IMG/VR virus record: IMGVR_UViG_3300036820_000018 | Span: 1 to 64,000 of that record | Origin: a virus | Length of the DNA stretch: 64,000 nt | Strand: one strand, 5' to 3' | Shown here: positions 1 to 7,319 of the stretch, in pieces | How positions within the stretch are numbered: position 1 is the first letter of the stretch | How the letters are laid out: each line of letters begins with the position of its first letter | The notes under the pieces: generated by a model | Database searches by the model: none | Told to the model about the DNA's origin: nothing | Seen by the model: only the letters and a program-made list of their open reading frames with translations | Made by a program: the position numbers and the translations under genes

Positions 1-943
1 TACCCTGCCAGGGGTAGTCCTTCGGAAAGCCCTGGAGAACTCCGAGCTCCCACAGCTCGACCTTGATTCCATCGCCGTTGACCCGACCGTTTCCCCAGTC
101 ATGGTGACCCGGCTGGGCGATGCTCGCATCGCCCGCCACAGTTGTCGCTGGTCTGTTGAACACCCACTGTCCACCCGCTTTGCCGGTCACGCTCGGAGCG
201 GGGCGGTCCATAGTCACCGTTTGCGTAGAGCCGTCGGGTCGTTGGTCTCGATGGGCGTCCTGGACGCCCATTTCTCGCGCTTCCCTCAAGCGGCGCCTGG
301 CGCCGCTTCCACCCGCTAGGTCTGGTCCGCCCTGATTCCCTCCGCAGAAGGTGAGAGCCGGGCGGTCAGGAAACCCCCATCCGAGAGCCTCAGCCATGCT
401 CACCCACGGTTTCAGGCCACCGAAGCCTCCAGGATCTTCGGCGTGAGTCGGCTCAGGAGGCCACGGCTGACGATCGCGGTGGCAGATGAGGAACGCTCGT
501 CGGCGAGTCTGAGGAACCCCGTAATCGGCCGCACAGAGGACCCCGGTCCAGTAGCGGTAGCCGAGCTGCTCAAAATCCCGGCCGAACTGTCGCCACAGAG
601 CCTTGATCTCCGCGACGGGTACCTGCTCGCAAGCGATCCACCTCGGACGAACGATCTCGACCCACCGAGGAACCTCGAACATGAGGGGGCCGGTCTCCCC
701 ATCTAGGCCAGCCTTCTTGCCAGCTACGGACCAGTCAGGGCAGGGGGGCGAAGCTATGAGGCCCTCAGCTCCTCTGAAGGCCTCTGGGGGATAGACGGTC
801 ACGTCAGCGCGGATCGTCGTCAGTCCAGCCGCAGAGCGTGTCTGACAGGCCCAAGGGTCCATCTCGAGACCGATCGGAGACAGCCCTACTGACTCAGCGC
901 CCTTGTCCCACCCTCCCGGTCCAGCGAAGGGGTCCACGACCAT
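1..943 (-). CDS. DNA (cytosine-5) methyltransferase, C-terminal end cut by window
   Basis: Transfers methyl from S-adenosylmethionine to cytosine C5 in DNA. About 314 residues are visible; the end lies beyond base 1. Seen in the translation: motif I DPFAGPGGWDKG near residues 4-15, catalytic motif IV SPPCPDW with Cys68, a motif VI equivalent CEQVPV near 105, motif VIII VPQTRRRAFLI near 143-153, and a motif X-like VLQGFPKDY close to the window edge. ATG at 943 is taken as start; it is preceded in frame by GTG and overlaps the stop of the small upstream gene by one base. It may protect phage DNA from host nucleases or act as an orphan enzyme; no cognate restriction enzyme is seen apart from the HNH gene two genes upstream. 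Confidence 0.9.
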   Translation of the reverse strand, partial: MVVDPFAGPGGWDKGAESVGLSPIGLEMDPWACQTRSAAGLTTIRADVTVYPPEAFRGAEGLIASPPCPDWSVAGKKAGLDGETGPLMFEVPRWVEIVRPRWIACEQVPVAEIKALWRQFGRDFEQLGYRYWTGVLCAADYGVPQTRRRAFLICHRDRQPWPPEPTHAEDPGGFGGLKPWVSMAEALGWGFPDRPALTFCGGNQGGPDLAGGSGARRRLREAREMGVQDAHRDQRPDGSTQTVTMDRPAPSVTGKAGGQWVFNRPATTVAGDASIAQPGHHDWGNGRVNGDGIKVELWELGVLQGFPKDYPWQG

Positions 944-1104
944 CACGCGGGCAGCGCTTCGATCCCGAGAGTGACGCCGTTGGCGGCGTGCTTCTCACGC
1001 AGGTTGAGCCTCCAGGTCCAGCGCTCCCCATGCTCGCCTCCTGCGGCCTTGAAGGCCCTGGTTGCTGGCTCGCCGCAGATAGCGCAGATCAGGTCACCGT
1101 CCAC
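943..1104 (-). CDS. small CxxC protein, 53 residues
   Basis: Unrecognised short gene between a hypothetical gene and the methyltransferase. GTG start with a GGGAGA-like ribosome site about 9 bases upstream; it overlaps the 3' end of the preceding gene, and its TGA overlaps the methyltransferase ATG. The product starts VDGDLICAICGEP, a CxxC pair, and is rich in Arg/Glu/His after it. A small zinc-binding role is possible but unproven. Confidence 0.55.
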   Translation of the reverse strand: MDGDLICAICGEPATRAFKAAGGEHGERWTWRLNLREKHAANGVTLGIEALPA

Positions 1105-1435
1105 GAATGAGCATCTCCCTTGGGGGGAAGGCTGGCCCGTCAGGGAAGTGGCACTTGCGACCGGTCACGCAGTCAAAGGCCATATTCCCTATCTCGTCGA
1201 TATCGTCGCTCTCCTGGGCCTGGAGAGACGCGTACCAGCACGACCAGCACGGACCCGGCTCCTCGACACCCTTGGCGACTCTCCAGGCCTGCCACACCAC
1301 CGCAGGGGCGACCGCTTCGTGGAAATCACGGTGGCTGCAGATGCAGCCCTCTTCGACCCAGTAGGGATTCTTGAACCCCGCCTCGGCCAGCGCCTTATTC
1401 AGACGATCGACAAAGACTTCGACATCAAGACCCAT
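1094..1435 (-). CDS. hypothetical protein, 113 residues
   Basis: Unrecognised. Cys/Trp-rich central part (CICSHRDFHEAV, GPCWSCWY, CVTGRKCHF) suggests a metal-binding fold. It overlaps the HNH gene upstream by 11 bases, so it is read as part of the same leftward operon. Confidence 0.65.
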   Translation of the reverse strand: MGLDVEVFVDRLNKALAEAGFKNPYWVEEGCICSHRDFHEAVAPAVVWQAWRVAKGVEEPGPCWSCWYASLQAQESDDIDEIGNMAFDCVTGRKCHFPDGPAFPPREMLIRGR

Positions 1436-1775
1436 GAACTAACCATCCCGTCTCAAAGGCAAGTGTTGGGTGATCGTGCAGGAATCTGTGACACCCTCTG
1501 TCAAGGTAGGCCAGGTTGTCGAGGCTGTTGTCCCCGCCCTGTGACCTCCTAAGGCGATGATGGATGTCTGTGGCAGGTGACTCTCCACAACGTTCACAGA
1601 GGCTCCCACAGCGTTCTGAGAGCCTGCCTCGTAGAGCGTTCATCTCGGCCTCGAAGGCCTTGCGACGCTCTGACATCTTGGGGAGGCGCTTTGAGGACAA
1701 CTCCATGGCTTTGCGCGGTAGGGGCTTCGCGCGCGTTAGCGGCGTAGAGCGCTTAAGCGGTGTCCTACGCATCAC
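1425..1775 (-). CDS. HNH endonuclease
   Basis: 116 residues. Basic N-terminus with TPLKRSTPL-type repeats, as in many phage HNH proteins. The metal-binding core is CERCGESPATDIHHRLRR, then GGDNSLDNLAYL and CHRFLHDHP. HH at about residues 71-72, Asn82 and His95-His99 fit the HNH/HNHc pattern. Expected to nick or cut DNA; phage copies often help terminase or act as homing enzymes. Here it lies in the modification/replication arm, far from the terminase at 46-48 kb. It overlaps the DpdA-like gene by ATGA. Confidence 0.82.
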   Translation of the reverse strand: MMRRTPLKRSTPLTRAKPLPRKAMELSSKRLPKMSERRKAFEAEMNALRGRLSERCGSLCERCGESPATDIHHRLRRSQGGDNSLDNLAYLDRGCHRFLHDHPTLAFETGWLVHGS

Positions 1776-2521
1776 GCTCGAGACGCGGGGATTGCAGTTA
1801 GTTCATCCCTGAGTAGTAGTTCTCTATAGAAGGGCAGTTCGGGTATCTCCCAGGTCCACAAAACGGGCTGAAGGTTGGTGGCCGTCACCCAGGCGACGAC
1901 TTCGGTCTCTCCTCTTTCGTGACGAACACCCTCCCCCTCTCCCTTGCGGCGACGCTTGCGGTATTTGATCGCAGTCCCGTCGCAGGAGAGGACGCCCATG
2001 CGATGAGCCCGTGCCATCCGTTGAGGAGAGTTGACGCGCCCCATGTGGACCCACTTGCCAGCGTTGCGAGCTCGGCGGGTAAGAGACGCCGCGCCTTCTG
2101 ACACCTTCCACTCGCGCCAAGGCGCTCCTCGGTTCTCCATGCCGCCGAGGAACAGGCAGTCGATCTCCCCCCATGGCCAGTCCAACGCCTCGGCCGCGTC
2201 CTGTGCCACGACAGCTACAGGGAACCCAAGATCGCGAATAAGGGGAGCGTACTCAAGGCCCCTGCGCTGACTCTCGACGGTGTCGGGATAGGCATCAGGG
2301 GCAACGGCGAAGAGACAGCGCTGGCTTCCGATGCCCGCGAGCCAGTCGACTCCGGCCTCTGGCGTCGCGCTTGCGTGCATTCCCACCACGTCAGCGGCCC
2401 AGCACGAGTACCGATGCACCCGACGCCAGTAGCCATTACCGGGCTGAGCCATTAGACCGATGCCAGCAGATATAAGAGCCGGTTCGATCCGGTCGCTCGT
2501 AGAGCCCGTGAGATATATCAC
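1772..2521 (-). CDS. dpdA: DpdA-like queuine/archaeosine transglycosylase-family protein
   Basis: About 249 residues from a GTG whose GTGA overlaps the upstream stop and follows a GAGGA site; an ATG at 2542 is the alternative start. Seen: a strand start VIYLTGS, FAVAPDAYPD, the block FLGGMENRG...EWKVS, then KWVHMGRVNS and SCDGTAIKYRKRRR. The FLGG...EWK..., HMGRVNS and CDGT blocks match what I know of phage DpdA proteins, which exchange guanine in DNA for a 7-deazaguanine base. A transporter for such precursors lies two genes upstream. The DNA-modifying role is inferred; tRNA as substrate cannot be excluded. Confidence 0.72.
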   Translation of the reverse strand: MIYLTGSTSDRIEPALISAGIGLMAQPGNGYWRRVHRYSCWAADVVGMHASATPEAGVDWLAGIGSQRCLFAVAPDAYPDTVESQRRGLEYAPLIRDLGFPVAVVAQDAAEALDWPWGEIDCLFLGGMENRGAPWREWKVSEGAASLTRRARNAGKWVHMGRVNSPQRMARAHRMGVLSCDGTAIKYRKRRRKGEGEGVRHERGETEVVAWVTATNLQPVLWTWEIPELPFYRELLLRDELTAIPASRA

Positions 2522-2706
2522 GGCTGGTCCTCGCCGTCCCATAAGTAGTGACGCGAGTTATCCAGCATCCAGGGCTCGGCCAGTTCGCGGCAGATGTACT
2601 TCTCCCGATAACCGTCCGACCACATGATGATCTCGCACTCCTTGGAGCACGTGTGCCAGCCGAATGGCGGGGGGACAGTGGGATCGGTGGATGGATCGTC
2701 CTTCAC
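2518..2706 (-). CDS. hypothetical protein, 62 residues
   Basis: Unrecognised. Coupled to the transporter gene upstream by an ATGA overlap and to the DpdA-like gene downstream by GTGA, so it sits inside the proposed modification cluster. Contains HTCSKECE and YICRELAEPW (three Cys) and a Trp-rich C-terminus. Its position suggests an accessory role in the same process, but nothing in the sequence defines it. Confidence 0.65.
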   Translation of the reverse strand: MKDDPSTDPTVPPPFGWHTCSKECEIIMWSDGYREKYICRELAEPWMLDNSRHYLWDGEDQP

Positions 2707-3281
2707 GCCGGAACCAGCTCAGGGTCTTGGTCTTTGGACGGAAGCACCCTCCGCAACCCATAAGCCAACGGCCCACCGACCAGCGTCACTATTAGCAACT
2801 TGGCAACAACCAGTCCGGCCAACTCACCGTGCCCGTAACCGATCCCCGCCCACTTGAGGAACACCAGCGAGTCAACGACCGCAGCAACGATCCCCGAAGC
2901 AATGACAGCAGGGACGAACCATCTGCGCTGAAGAGGCGTGTAGATCAGGAAGTCGAGCGATTCCGAGATGAGGAACGTCCCCCCTGATGCAATCGCTATC
3001 GCTGGGTCACTCACCCACCAGCTGACCAGAGCCGCCACGACGATCGCTACGACCCCCAGAATGCGACCACCGCCTCGCTGCACCAGATCACGCAACGGGA
3101 ACGTCAGAGCCGCCATGTAGGTCCCTGCGGGACATACGAGACCGAACAACGTCGGAAGCGTGTAGGTGTGAAACGGAGTCGGTGTGGCGCCGGGCATCCC
3201 GTGAACGATCAGGTAGTTCGCTAGGACGATCGCTCCTACATAAAGGGCGAGCGCAGCCAAGGCAAAGGGGCGGAGTTTCAT
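2703..3281 (-). CDS. yhhQ: VUT/YhhQ-family queuosine-precursor transporter
   Basis: 192 residues, about five or six membrane segments. ATG at 3281 follows the GAAAGGGAACC ribosome-site motif; the in-frame extension further upstream is not membrane-like and was rejected. The block FPLRDLVQRGGGR, SGGTFLISESLDFLIYTPL and GIVAAVVDSLVFLKWAGIG match the VUT family, whose member YhhQ imports queuosine precursors such as preQ0. Phages with DpdA may carry this transporter instead of a full preQ0 pathway. No FolE, QueD, QueE or QueC was seen in this window, so salvage from outside is the inferred route. Confidence 0.82.
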   Translation of the reverse strand: MKLRPFALAALALYVGAIVLANYLIVHGMPGATPTPFHTYTLPTLFGLVCPAGTYMAALTFPLRDLVQRGGGRILGVVAIVVAALVSWWVSDPAIAIASGGTFLISESLDFLIYTPLQRRWFVPAVIASGIVAAVVDSLVFLKWAGIGYGHGELAGLVVAKLLIVTLVGGPLAYGLRRVLPSKDQDPELVPA

Positions 3282-3292
3282 TGGGTTCCCTT

Positions 3293-3526
3293 TCAATCGA
3301 TTCCCCTGGACTGGTGCCACGGGGTGAGCAGGTCCCCGATAGGGGGGAGCCCGGTGTTGACGTAGCACTTTTCGGCGTGCTCACACACCTTCTCCGCAGC
3401 ATCAAGGCGGGCGAGGAGACCACGCAGATATCGGGCCGGGATTTGCAGCGCACTGTCGTCGGGGATTGGGTCGCGGATAAAGCTGAGGTCCCAGTCGCTG
3501 ATGACGTCAGCCACGAGCGTTCTCAC
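3293..3526 (-). CDS. hypothetical protein, about 77 residues
   Basis: Unrecognised. GTG at 3526 lies inside the end of the preceding gene; the longer reading starting near 3679 would overlap that gene almost wholly and was rejected. The product is mixed charged helix (ARYLRGLLARLDAAEKVCEH) with a Cys-His-Cys cluster, CEHAEKC. The stop codon lies in the ribosome-site region of the transporter gene. Confidence 0.55.
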   Translation of the reverse strand: MRTLVADVISDWDLSFIRDPIPDDSALQIPARYLRGLLARLDAAEKVCEHAEKCYVNTGLPPIGDLLTPWHQSRGID

Positions 3527-3782
3527 AGTGCTTCGTGTGCCCCTGTGCGGCCTCTCGTGCCCCTGCTTCGTCGAAGTGCTCACTCCTCGATCCGCAGTCG
3601 AGGCATACCCGTATAGCCCCTTTGCTCGTCTCCCAGAGCAGTTGACGCGCCCCGTTCCTGACCGCGTCCTGAGAGGCAAGCTCGCGAGTCTTGAAGAAAC
3701 ACCGAGCGCTATGGGGAGCCGGTCCGTCGAGGAACAAGTACCACCATCTACGGAAGCTCTCGCGCTTGAGTTGGACGATCAC
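3507..3782 (-). CDS. hypothetical zinc-finger-like protein, 91 residues
   Basis: Unrecognised. ATGA overlap with the upstream gene. The C-terminal half has VCLDCGSRSEHFDE followed by GHTKHCENARG, a CxxC...HxxxC arrangement typical of a small C2HC or C2H2-type zinc finger. Possibly a DNA-binding or regulatory protein. Confidence 0.6.
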   Translation of the reverse strand: MIVQLKRESFRRWWYLFLDGPAPHSARCFFKTRELASQDAVRNGARQLLWETSKGAIRVCLDCGSRSEHFDEAGAREAAQGHTKHCENARG

Positions 3783-4237
3783 TCGAAGTCCACTTCAAGG
3801 TCGGCGATCGCCTCGGCTGCAACCGCGTCAGCGACAGCCTCCCAAGTCTCTCGAACGTCCTTGCTGCGGTGCTCGAAGGCCATCGCTCGGGGTGCCCTGC
3901 GGCTTATGTAGGTCTCGTAGGCCAACTTCCCGAGCTTGGGCATCAGAACGGCTCGTTTGTCAGGCGAGTCGTAGTCCCAGCGCTCATCTACGGTCTTGGT
4001 GATGAGGAGCAGGAGAGCCACCTGAGCAGGTCGTAGTCCCAGTCCAGTCAGAACGGCGAAGGTAGTCGCCGTCGGGTGAAACGGGCCGTAGTCAGGCTCA
4101 CCTTTGGCGAGGAGGTCTTGTGCTCTAGTGAAGATGTCAACTCTCTGACGGAGAGGCCCTAGAGATTTACGAGCTGTCTCCTCCGCCATCCGCCTCCCCC
4201 GTTCGTCCTCTGTCTCGGCTTTCTTCGGTGGTGTCAT
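3779..4237 (-). CDS. hypothetical protein, 152 residues
   Basis: Start chosen at ATG 4237, directly after GAAAGGGAACC; the upstream extension is low-complexity and overlaps the primase. N-terminus is strongly charged (TPPKKAETEDERGRRMAEE); the centre has FHPTATTFAVLTGLGL and a hydrophobic stretch ALLLLITKTVDERW. No family recognised. It follows the primase-helicase gene, so a role in replication is possible. Confidence 0.65.
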   Translation of the reverse strand: MTPPKKAETEDERGRRMAEETARKSLGPLRQRVDIFTRAQDLLAKGEPDYGPFHPTATTFAVLTGLGLRPAQVALLLLITKTVDERWDYDSPDKRAVLMPKLGKLAYETYISRRAPRAMAFEHRSKDVRETWEAVADAVAAEAIADLEVDFE

Positions 4238-4319
4238 GTCTTGGTTCCCTTTCTTCGTATGTCTCGTCACAGATCGTGTGGATGTGCTGCCCGTTCTCGC
4301 AGAGCCAGATGCCGCTCTC

Positions 4320-5861
4320 TCAAAACATCCCCACTTCTTGTTTGTGACGGTAGACCCCTTCCCAGGGCCATACCTGTCCGCGATGGAGCTCGTTGGGAAA
4401 TGCTCGCTCATCGCGAGGGCCGCGCCAAGTGTGGAACTCCACCTCTGTCTCCGGGCGGTTCGGAAGAGGGCGGATCCCGAAGCCGAAGTCGGTCGAGCGT
4501 AGCCACAGAGAGGACCCAGTGGGTCGGAGAGATCGCGCCGTCGCTCCCGAGCCGTGACCTGAGTGTGCCTCGAGGATCACAGCACACTGAGCAACGTCAC
4601 GGGCGTCGTCGATTGCTGTTGACACGGTCCTCGCTACGAGCTCGTCGTTGGGGTCCTTGGTATGGAGGCGGTACAAAGGGCCAAGAACGAGCAAATCCGG
4701 CTTGTGCGCCACAGCTCGCTCATAGAGCCATGCTCTGTCGTCCTCTGTCGTCAGATCTAACCCCTTCGGACGCATGAGGACGTGCATCATTCCTGGCTTG
4801 ATCGGGTGGCCACTGCGCTCGGCCTGGTCTCGAATCGGCCTCATCTTGCGACGTACCAGATTGGGTGTGTTCTCGCAGTCGATAAAGAGCACCCGGCGTG
4901 GCTCAATCGGGGTGAACTTGAACGGGTGCAGGCCGGCCGCGACACAGATCGAGATCTGACGCAGGGTCATCGACTTACCCAGCCCCTCGTACCCCGTCAA
5001 CATCACCCGCTCCCCACGCTCGATCAGCCCGGGGACAAGCCAGTTGAAGACATCTTCCCCCTCCAAGAATTCCGCCAAGTCAGGAGCCAGGTCCGCCAGT
5101 TGCTCATCCTCTGAGACCTGCAAGAGGTCCTCGAGCGTCTTCCCGGCTTGGACATGGTCGGTGACGTCCTTGCCCTCGGCGGCCTCAAACCGGGTGACGC
5201 TCGCCCCACTGGCCACCAGCTCCGCCTCCACCTTCCGGGCGTGCTTTCTTCCCACGTCGTCACGGTCGGTGATGATCGCCACGACTGCGCCAGCGAGGGT
5301 CTTGGTGTGTTCATCCCGCCAGCCGTCCACGCCCCCCGGGTTACATGTCGCCACCTCCCCCAGGCCTTCGAGAGTGTGAACGTCCTTCTCGCCTTCCACC
5401 ACCCAGATGAGGCTCCCCTCTTCGATTCCCTTCAGGAGCCGGGGGAGGTGGTAGAGGGGACGGCGGATATCACCGAGCCGCCAGTTCCACCCTGACTTCG
5501 CGGTCTTGTCGGGTCGGCGTTGAGGAAAGTTCTTGCCCGAGCACCTGCACACCTCGAAGAGAAGCTCCCCGTGCTCGTCGGTGTAGCGATAGATATCCAG
5601 GGCCGGGCCGCGCGGAGTCCATTCATCGCTACCCTCCCGGGCAGGCAACACAGCGGAGCGCGGCAAGTCGAGTGCTCGCAGAATCGCATCCTCGGGGCAT
5701 GAGGCGAAGCAGTTGAGGAGCACCCCCCCGAGGAGGCCCTCTTTGATCGAAAGGCTCGGGTTCGTGTCATCGTGGGCGGGGCATTGAGCCTGGTAGCCGT
5801 CGCCCGAGCGCTTGAACTTCTTCCCATGGCTCTGGAGAGCGTTGAGCACATCTCCGATCAC
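4320..5861 (-). CDS. primase-helicase (CHC2-like, Toprim and RecA-like domains)
   Basis: 513 residues. Seen in order: a zinc-site CPAHDDTNPSLSI with Cys27, His30 and partners Cys51/Cys55; a Toprim fold with EGEKD (Glu157) and ITDRDD (Asp199, Asp201); a RecA/AAA_25 ATPase with Walker A GYEGLGKS near 290-297, a LFIDCEN strand, a Walker B-like LLVLGPLYR near 391-399 and a sensor EAHSGHG. Together these give primer synthesis plus hexameric DNA unwinding, as in phage primase-helicases and RepA-like proteins. It follows the initiator gene in the leftward operon. No DNA polymerase gene was found in the window, so host polymerase is probably used. Confidence 0.88.
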   Translation of the reverse strand: MIGDVLNALQSHGKKFKRSGDGYQAQCPAHDDTNPSLSIKEGLLGGVLLNCFASCPEDAILRALDLPRSAVLPAREGSDEWTPRGPALDIYRYTDEHGELLFEVCRCSGKNFPQRRPDKTAKSGWNWRLGDIRRPLYHLPRLLKGIEEGSLIWVVEGEKDVHTLEGLGEVATCNPGGVDGWRDEHTKTLAGAVVAIITDRDDVGRKHARKVEAELVASGASVTRFEAAEGKDVTDHVQAGKTLEDLLQVSEDEQLADLAPDLAEFLEGEDVFNWLVPGLIERGERVMLTGYEGLGKSMTLRQISICVAAGLHPFKFTPIEPRRVLFIDCENTPNLVRRKMRPIRDQAERSGHPIKPGMMHVLMRPKGLDLTTEDDRAWLYERAVAHKPDLLVLGPLYRLHTKDPNDELVARTVSTAIDDARDVAQCAVILEAHSGHGSGATARSLRPTGSSLWLRSTDFGFGIRPLPNRPETEVEFHTWRGPRDERAFPNELHRGQVWPWEGVYRHKQEVGMF

Positions 5862-6055
5862 GAGAAAAACTCTTTGGCGAGGACCTCAGCGCTCATCAGA
5901 CCTGCTAGAGCCAACTGGTCTGCCCACCAGTCCGGGACCGAGGCCACTGCCACGTAGAGATCCCAACCTTGACCAACCATCTCTCGCACTTGGGTTGTCA
6001 TGTCTTCGGCAATGATCGCTCGGATGCCTTCGATGGCCTTCAGGCGGTCGGTCAC
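5858..6055 (-). CDS. hypothetical protein, 65 residues
   Basis: ATGA-coupled to both the initiator gene upstream and the primase-helicase gene downstream. All-helical look, with DRLKAIEGIRAIIAEDMTTQ, WDLYVAVASVPDWWADQ and a hydrophobic end. No family recognised. Its location between initiator and primase-helicase suggests a helicase loader or replication adaptor, purely by position. Confidence 0.65.
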   Translation of the reverse strand: MTDRLKAIEGIRAIIAEDMTTQVREMVGQGWDLYVAVASVPDWWADQLALAGLMSAEVLAKEFFS

Positions 6056-6753
6056 GGCTCGTAGCCGATCAGATTGCCGTAGCTGTCCTCCATCGGCACA
6101 CGCCGGCCGTTCGTCTTGCAGCGCGGAGGTAGCGGGTCGTCATTCCAACAACCCTTGTTCAGCCAGGTCGCGGGGTACTTGGTGAACTCTTTCTCACGGT
6201 TGGGATCACCTCGGTAGCGCCGTACGCCAGCGAGAATCGTCTCGGGATTCGCGACCTTGACGGCCTTAGCCCAGGCCTTTTTCGCGGCTGCCTTCTCGAG
6301 CTTGAGGGGATACTCGCCGTAGAACTCATCGAAGGCATCTGAACTCGGATTTTCCGAAGGGGTAGATATATCTTCAGTCTTCTTTAAAGATCTTTCTTCT
6401 TTAGTGGTGGATTGACCGGATACGGATAATCCGTTTTCGGTCGAGGTCGGATTATCCGACTCGATGGGGATCTCATGGACCTGGGTCTCAACCCCGTCGA
6501 AACTCCCGTCGAGGCTCCTGGTCATGGTCCGGGTGATGTATCCAAACCGCTCCAGTTCGGCAAGCCCGGAATACACCGCGTCCCGACCGTCAGGGGCTTC
6601 CTTCACCAGCTGACAGACCATGACATTCCAGTTGTCCGGCTTAGTCAGCAGGTAGGCGAGGAGTCCTCGGGCTTTCCACGAGAGACGCGAGTCCTCCATT
6701 GACTGCTTCGCGATCATGACGAAGCGATCGCGTTCGGGGGTACGAACGATCAA
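6052..6753 (-). CDS. winged-helix replication initiator
   Basis: 233 residues from a TTG start seven bases after a perfect AGGAGG (6761-6766); the longer ATG reading (to 6813) was rejected for that reason. Residues about 6-95 form a winged-helix domain (SWKARGLLAYLLTKPDNW, GRDAVYSGLAELERFGYI) like phage replication proteins. A low-complexity, AT-rich linker rich in Ser/Thr/Glu/Lys follows, then a C-terminal helical domain (EFYGEYPLKLEKAAAKKAW, FTKYPATWLNKGCW) typical of such initiators. The linker DNA carries palindromic iterons. A promoter with good consensus lies upstream at 6903-6931. Confidence 0.78.
   Translation of the reverse strand: MIVRTPERDRFVMIAKQSMEDSRLSWKARGLLAYLLTKPDNWNVMVCQLVKEAPDGRDAVYSGLAELERFGYITRTMTRSLDGSFDGVETQVHEIPIESDNPTSTENGLSVSGQSTTKEERSLKKTEDISTPSENPSSDAFDEFYGEYPLKLEKAAAKKAWAKAVKVANPETILAGVRRYRGDPNREKEFTKYPATWLNKGCWNDDPLPPRCKTNGRRVPMEDSYGNLIGYEP
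6346..6458. repeat. palindromic iterons flanking an AT-rich stretch; possible replication origin
   Basis: Three 11-base near-palindromes of the form CGGATWWTCCG: CGGATTTTCCG at 6346-6356, CGGATAATCCG at 6423-6433 and its reverse complement CGGATTATCCG at 6448-6458. An AT-rich block (6363-6410) lies between the first and second. All are inside the linker-coding part of the initiator gene. This resembles the lambda origin inside gene O. Origin function is inferred. Confidence 0.5.
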
Positions 6754-6902
6754 GGCTGGACCTCCTAAAACGTCAGGGGTCCGTTCCCAAGACCCGCTTC
6801 CGGGACAACGCACGCAGACCGGGGGCCAAGGAAGCGGTTCTCGGCCGCTCCCGGTCTCTGGTCGTGCGTCTCACACCCTCATCCGTCGATGAGAATCACA
6901 GG

Positions 6903-6931
6903 AATGTAAGACTCACTTGCGAATAAGTCAA
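6903..6931 (-). promoter_or_regulatory. sigma-70-type promoter for the replication operon
   Basis: Read on the minus strand: -35 TTGACT (6931-6926), 17-base spacer, -10 TACATT (6908-6903). It points toward the initiator gene starting at 6753. The leader of about 145 bases has no other gene. Confidence 0.6.
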
Positions 6932-6943
6932 TGGGTTTGCGCA

Positions 6944-6974
6944 ATATCCACAGGAAATCCCCCGTTGTGGACAA
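6944..6974. promoter_or_regulatory. pair of inverted DnaA-box-like sites
   Basis: ATATCCACA at 6944-6952 (plus strand) and TTGTGGACAA at 6965-6974, which reads TTGTCCACAA on the minus strand. Both are one base or less from the TTWTNCACA DnaA consensus. They lie just upstream of the promoter for the initiator gene, so they may help replication start or let DnaA control transcription. Confidence 0.45.
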
Positions 6975-6976
6975 CG

Positions 6977-7006
6977 AAAAGAGCCCACCCCCGAAGGGAT
7001 GGGCTC
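6977..7006 (-). terminator. intrinsic terminator after the DUF6378 gene
   Basis: Minus-strand read: GAGCCCA stem arm, short loop, TGGGCTC arm, then TTTTC. Seven perfect outer pairs plus further C/G pairing. It ends the recombination/ThyX/DUF6378 transcript before the replication promoter. Confidence 0.75.
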
Positions 7007-7034
7007 GATCCGATCCTGCCGGAAGATGCTGAGG

Positions 7035-7310
7035 TTACTCCTGCTCCATCTCCTCGATCAATGCCGCGTACCCGCAGATGTCCACGAGAGAGTCTCTCTG
7101 GTGTCCTGCGGTCCACCGAGACATCTTGAGGGCGATCATGCACATGGCTACCTGCGTGGGCGCTACGGGGCAACCAAGGACCTCTGACCACATTCTGGCG
7201 ATGCGACCAAAGGACTCGGCGACTCCGCCGTAGTCATCTCTGCGCTGGCCGTGGATCAATCGCTCGGCCTCGGCGAGGATGTTCTCGGGCTTTGCTTGCT
7301 TGTCGGGCAC
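7035..7310 (-). CDS. DUF6378-type protein
   Basis: 91 residues. The start ENILAEAERLIHGQRRDDYG followed by FGRIARMWSEVLG and KMSRWTAGHQRDSLVDICGY matches a small helical family common in phages and annotated as DUF6378. The conserved Glu/His/Asp pattern recalls MazG-like folds. Function unknown; its place next to ThyX suggests nucleotide metabolism. Followed by a terminator. Confidence 0.75.
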   Translation of the reverse strand: MPDKQAKPENILAEAERLIHGQRRDDYGGVAESFGRIARMWSEVLGCPVAPTQVAMCMIALKMSRWTAGHQRDSLVDICGYAALIEEMEQE

Positions 7311-7319
7311 GTTTGCTCC

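Noticed and set aside
4238-4319. Readthrough-like frame after the primase-helicase stop, containing WLCENGQHIHTICDET
   Set aside because: It is in the same frame as the primase-helicase but has no start codon and runs into the next gene in another frame; no sign that the TGA is bypassed.
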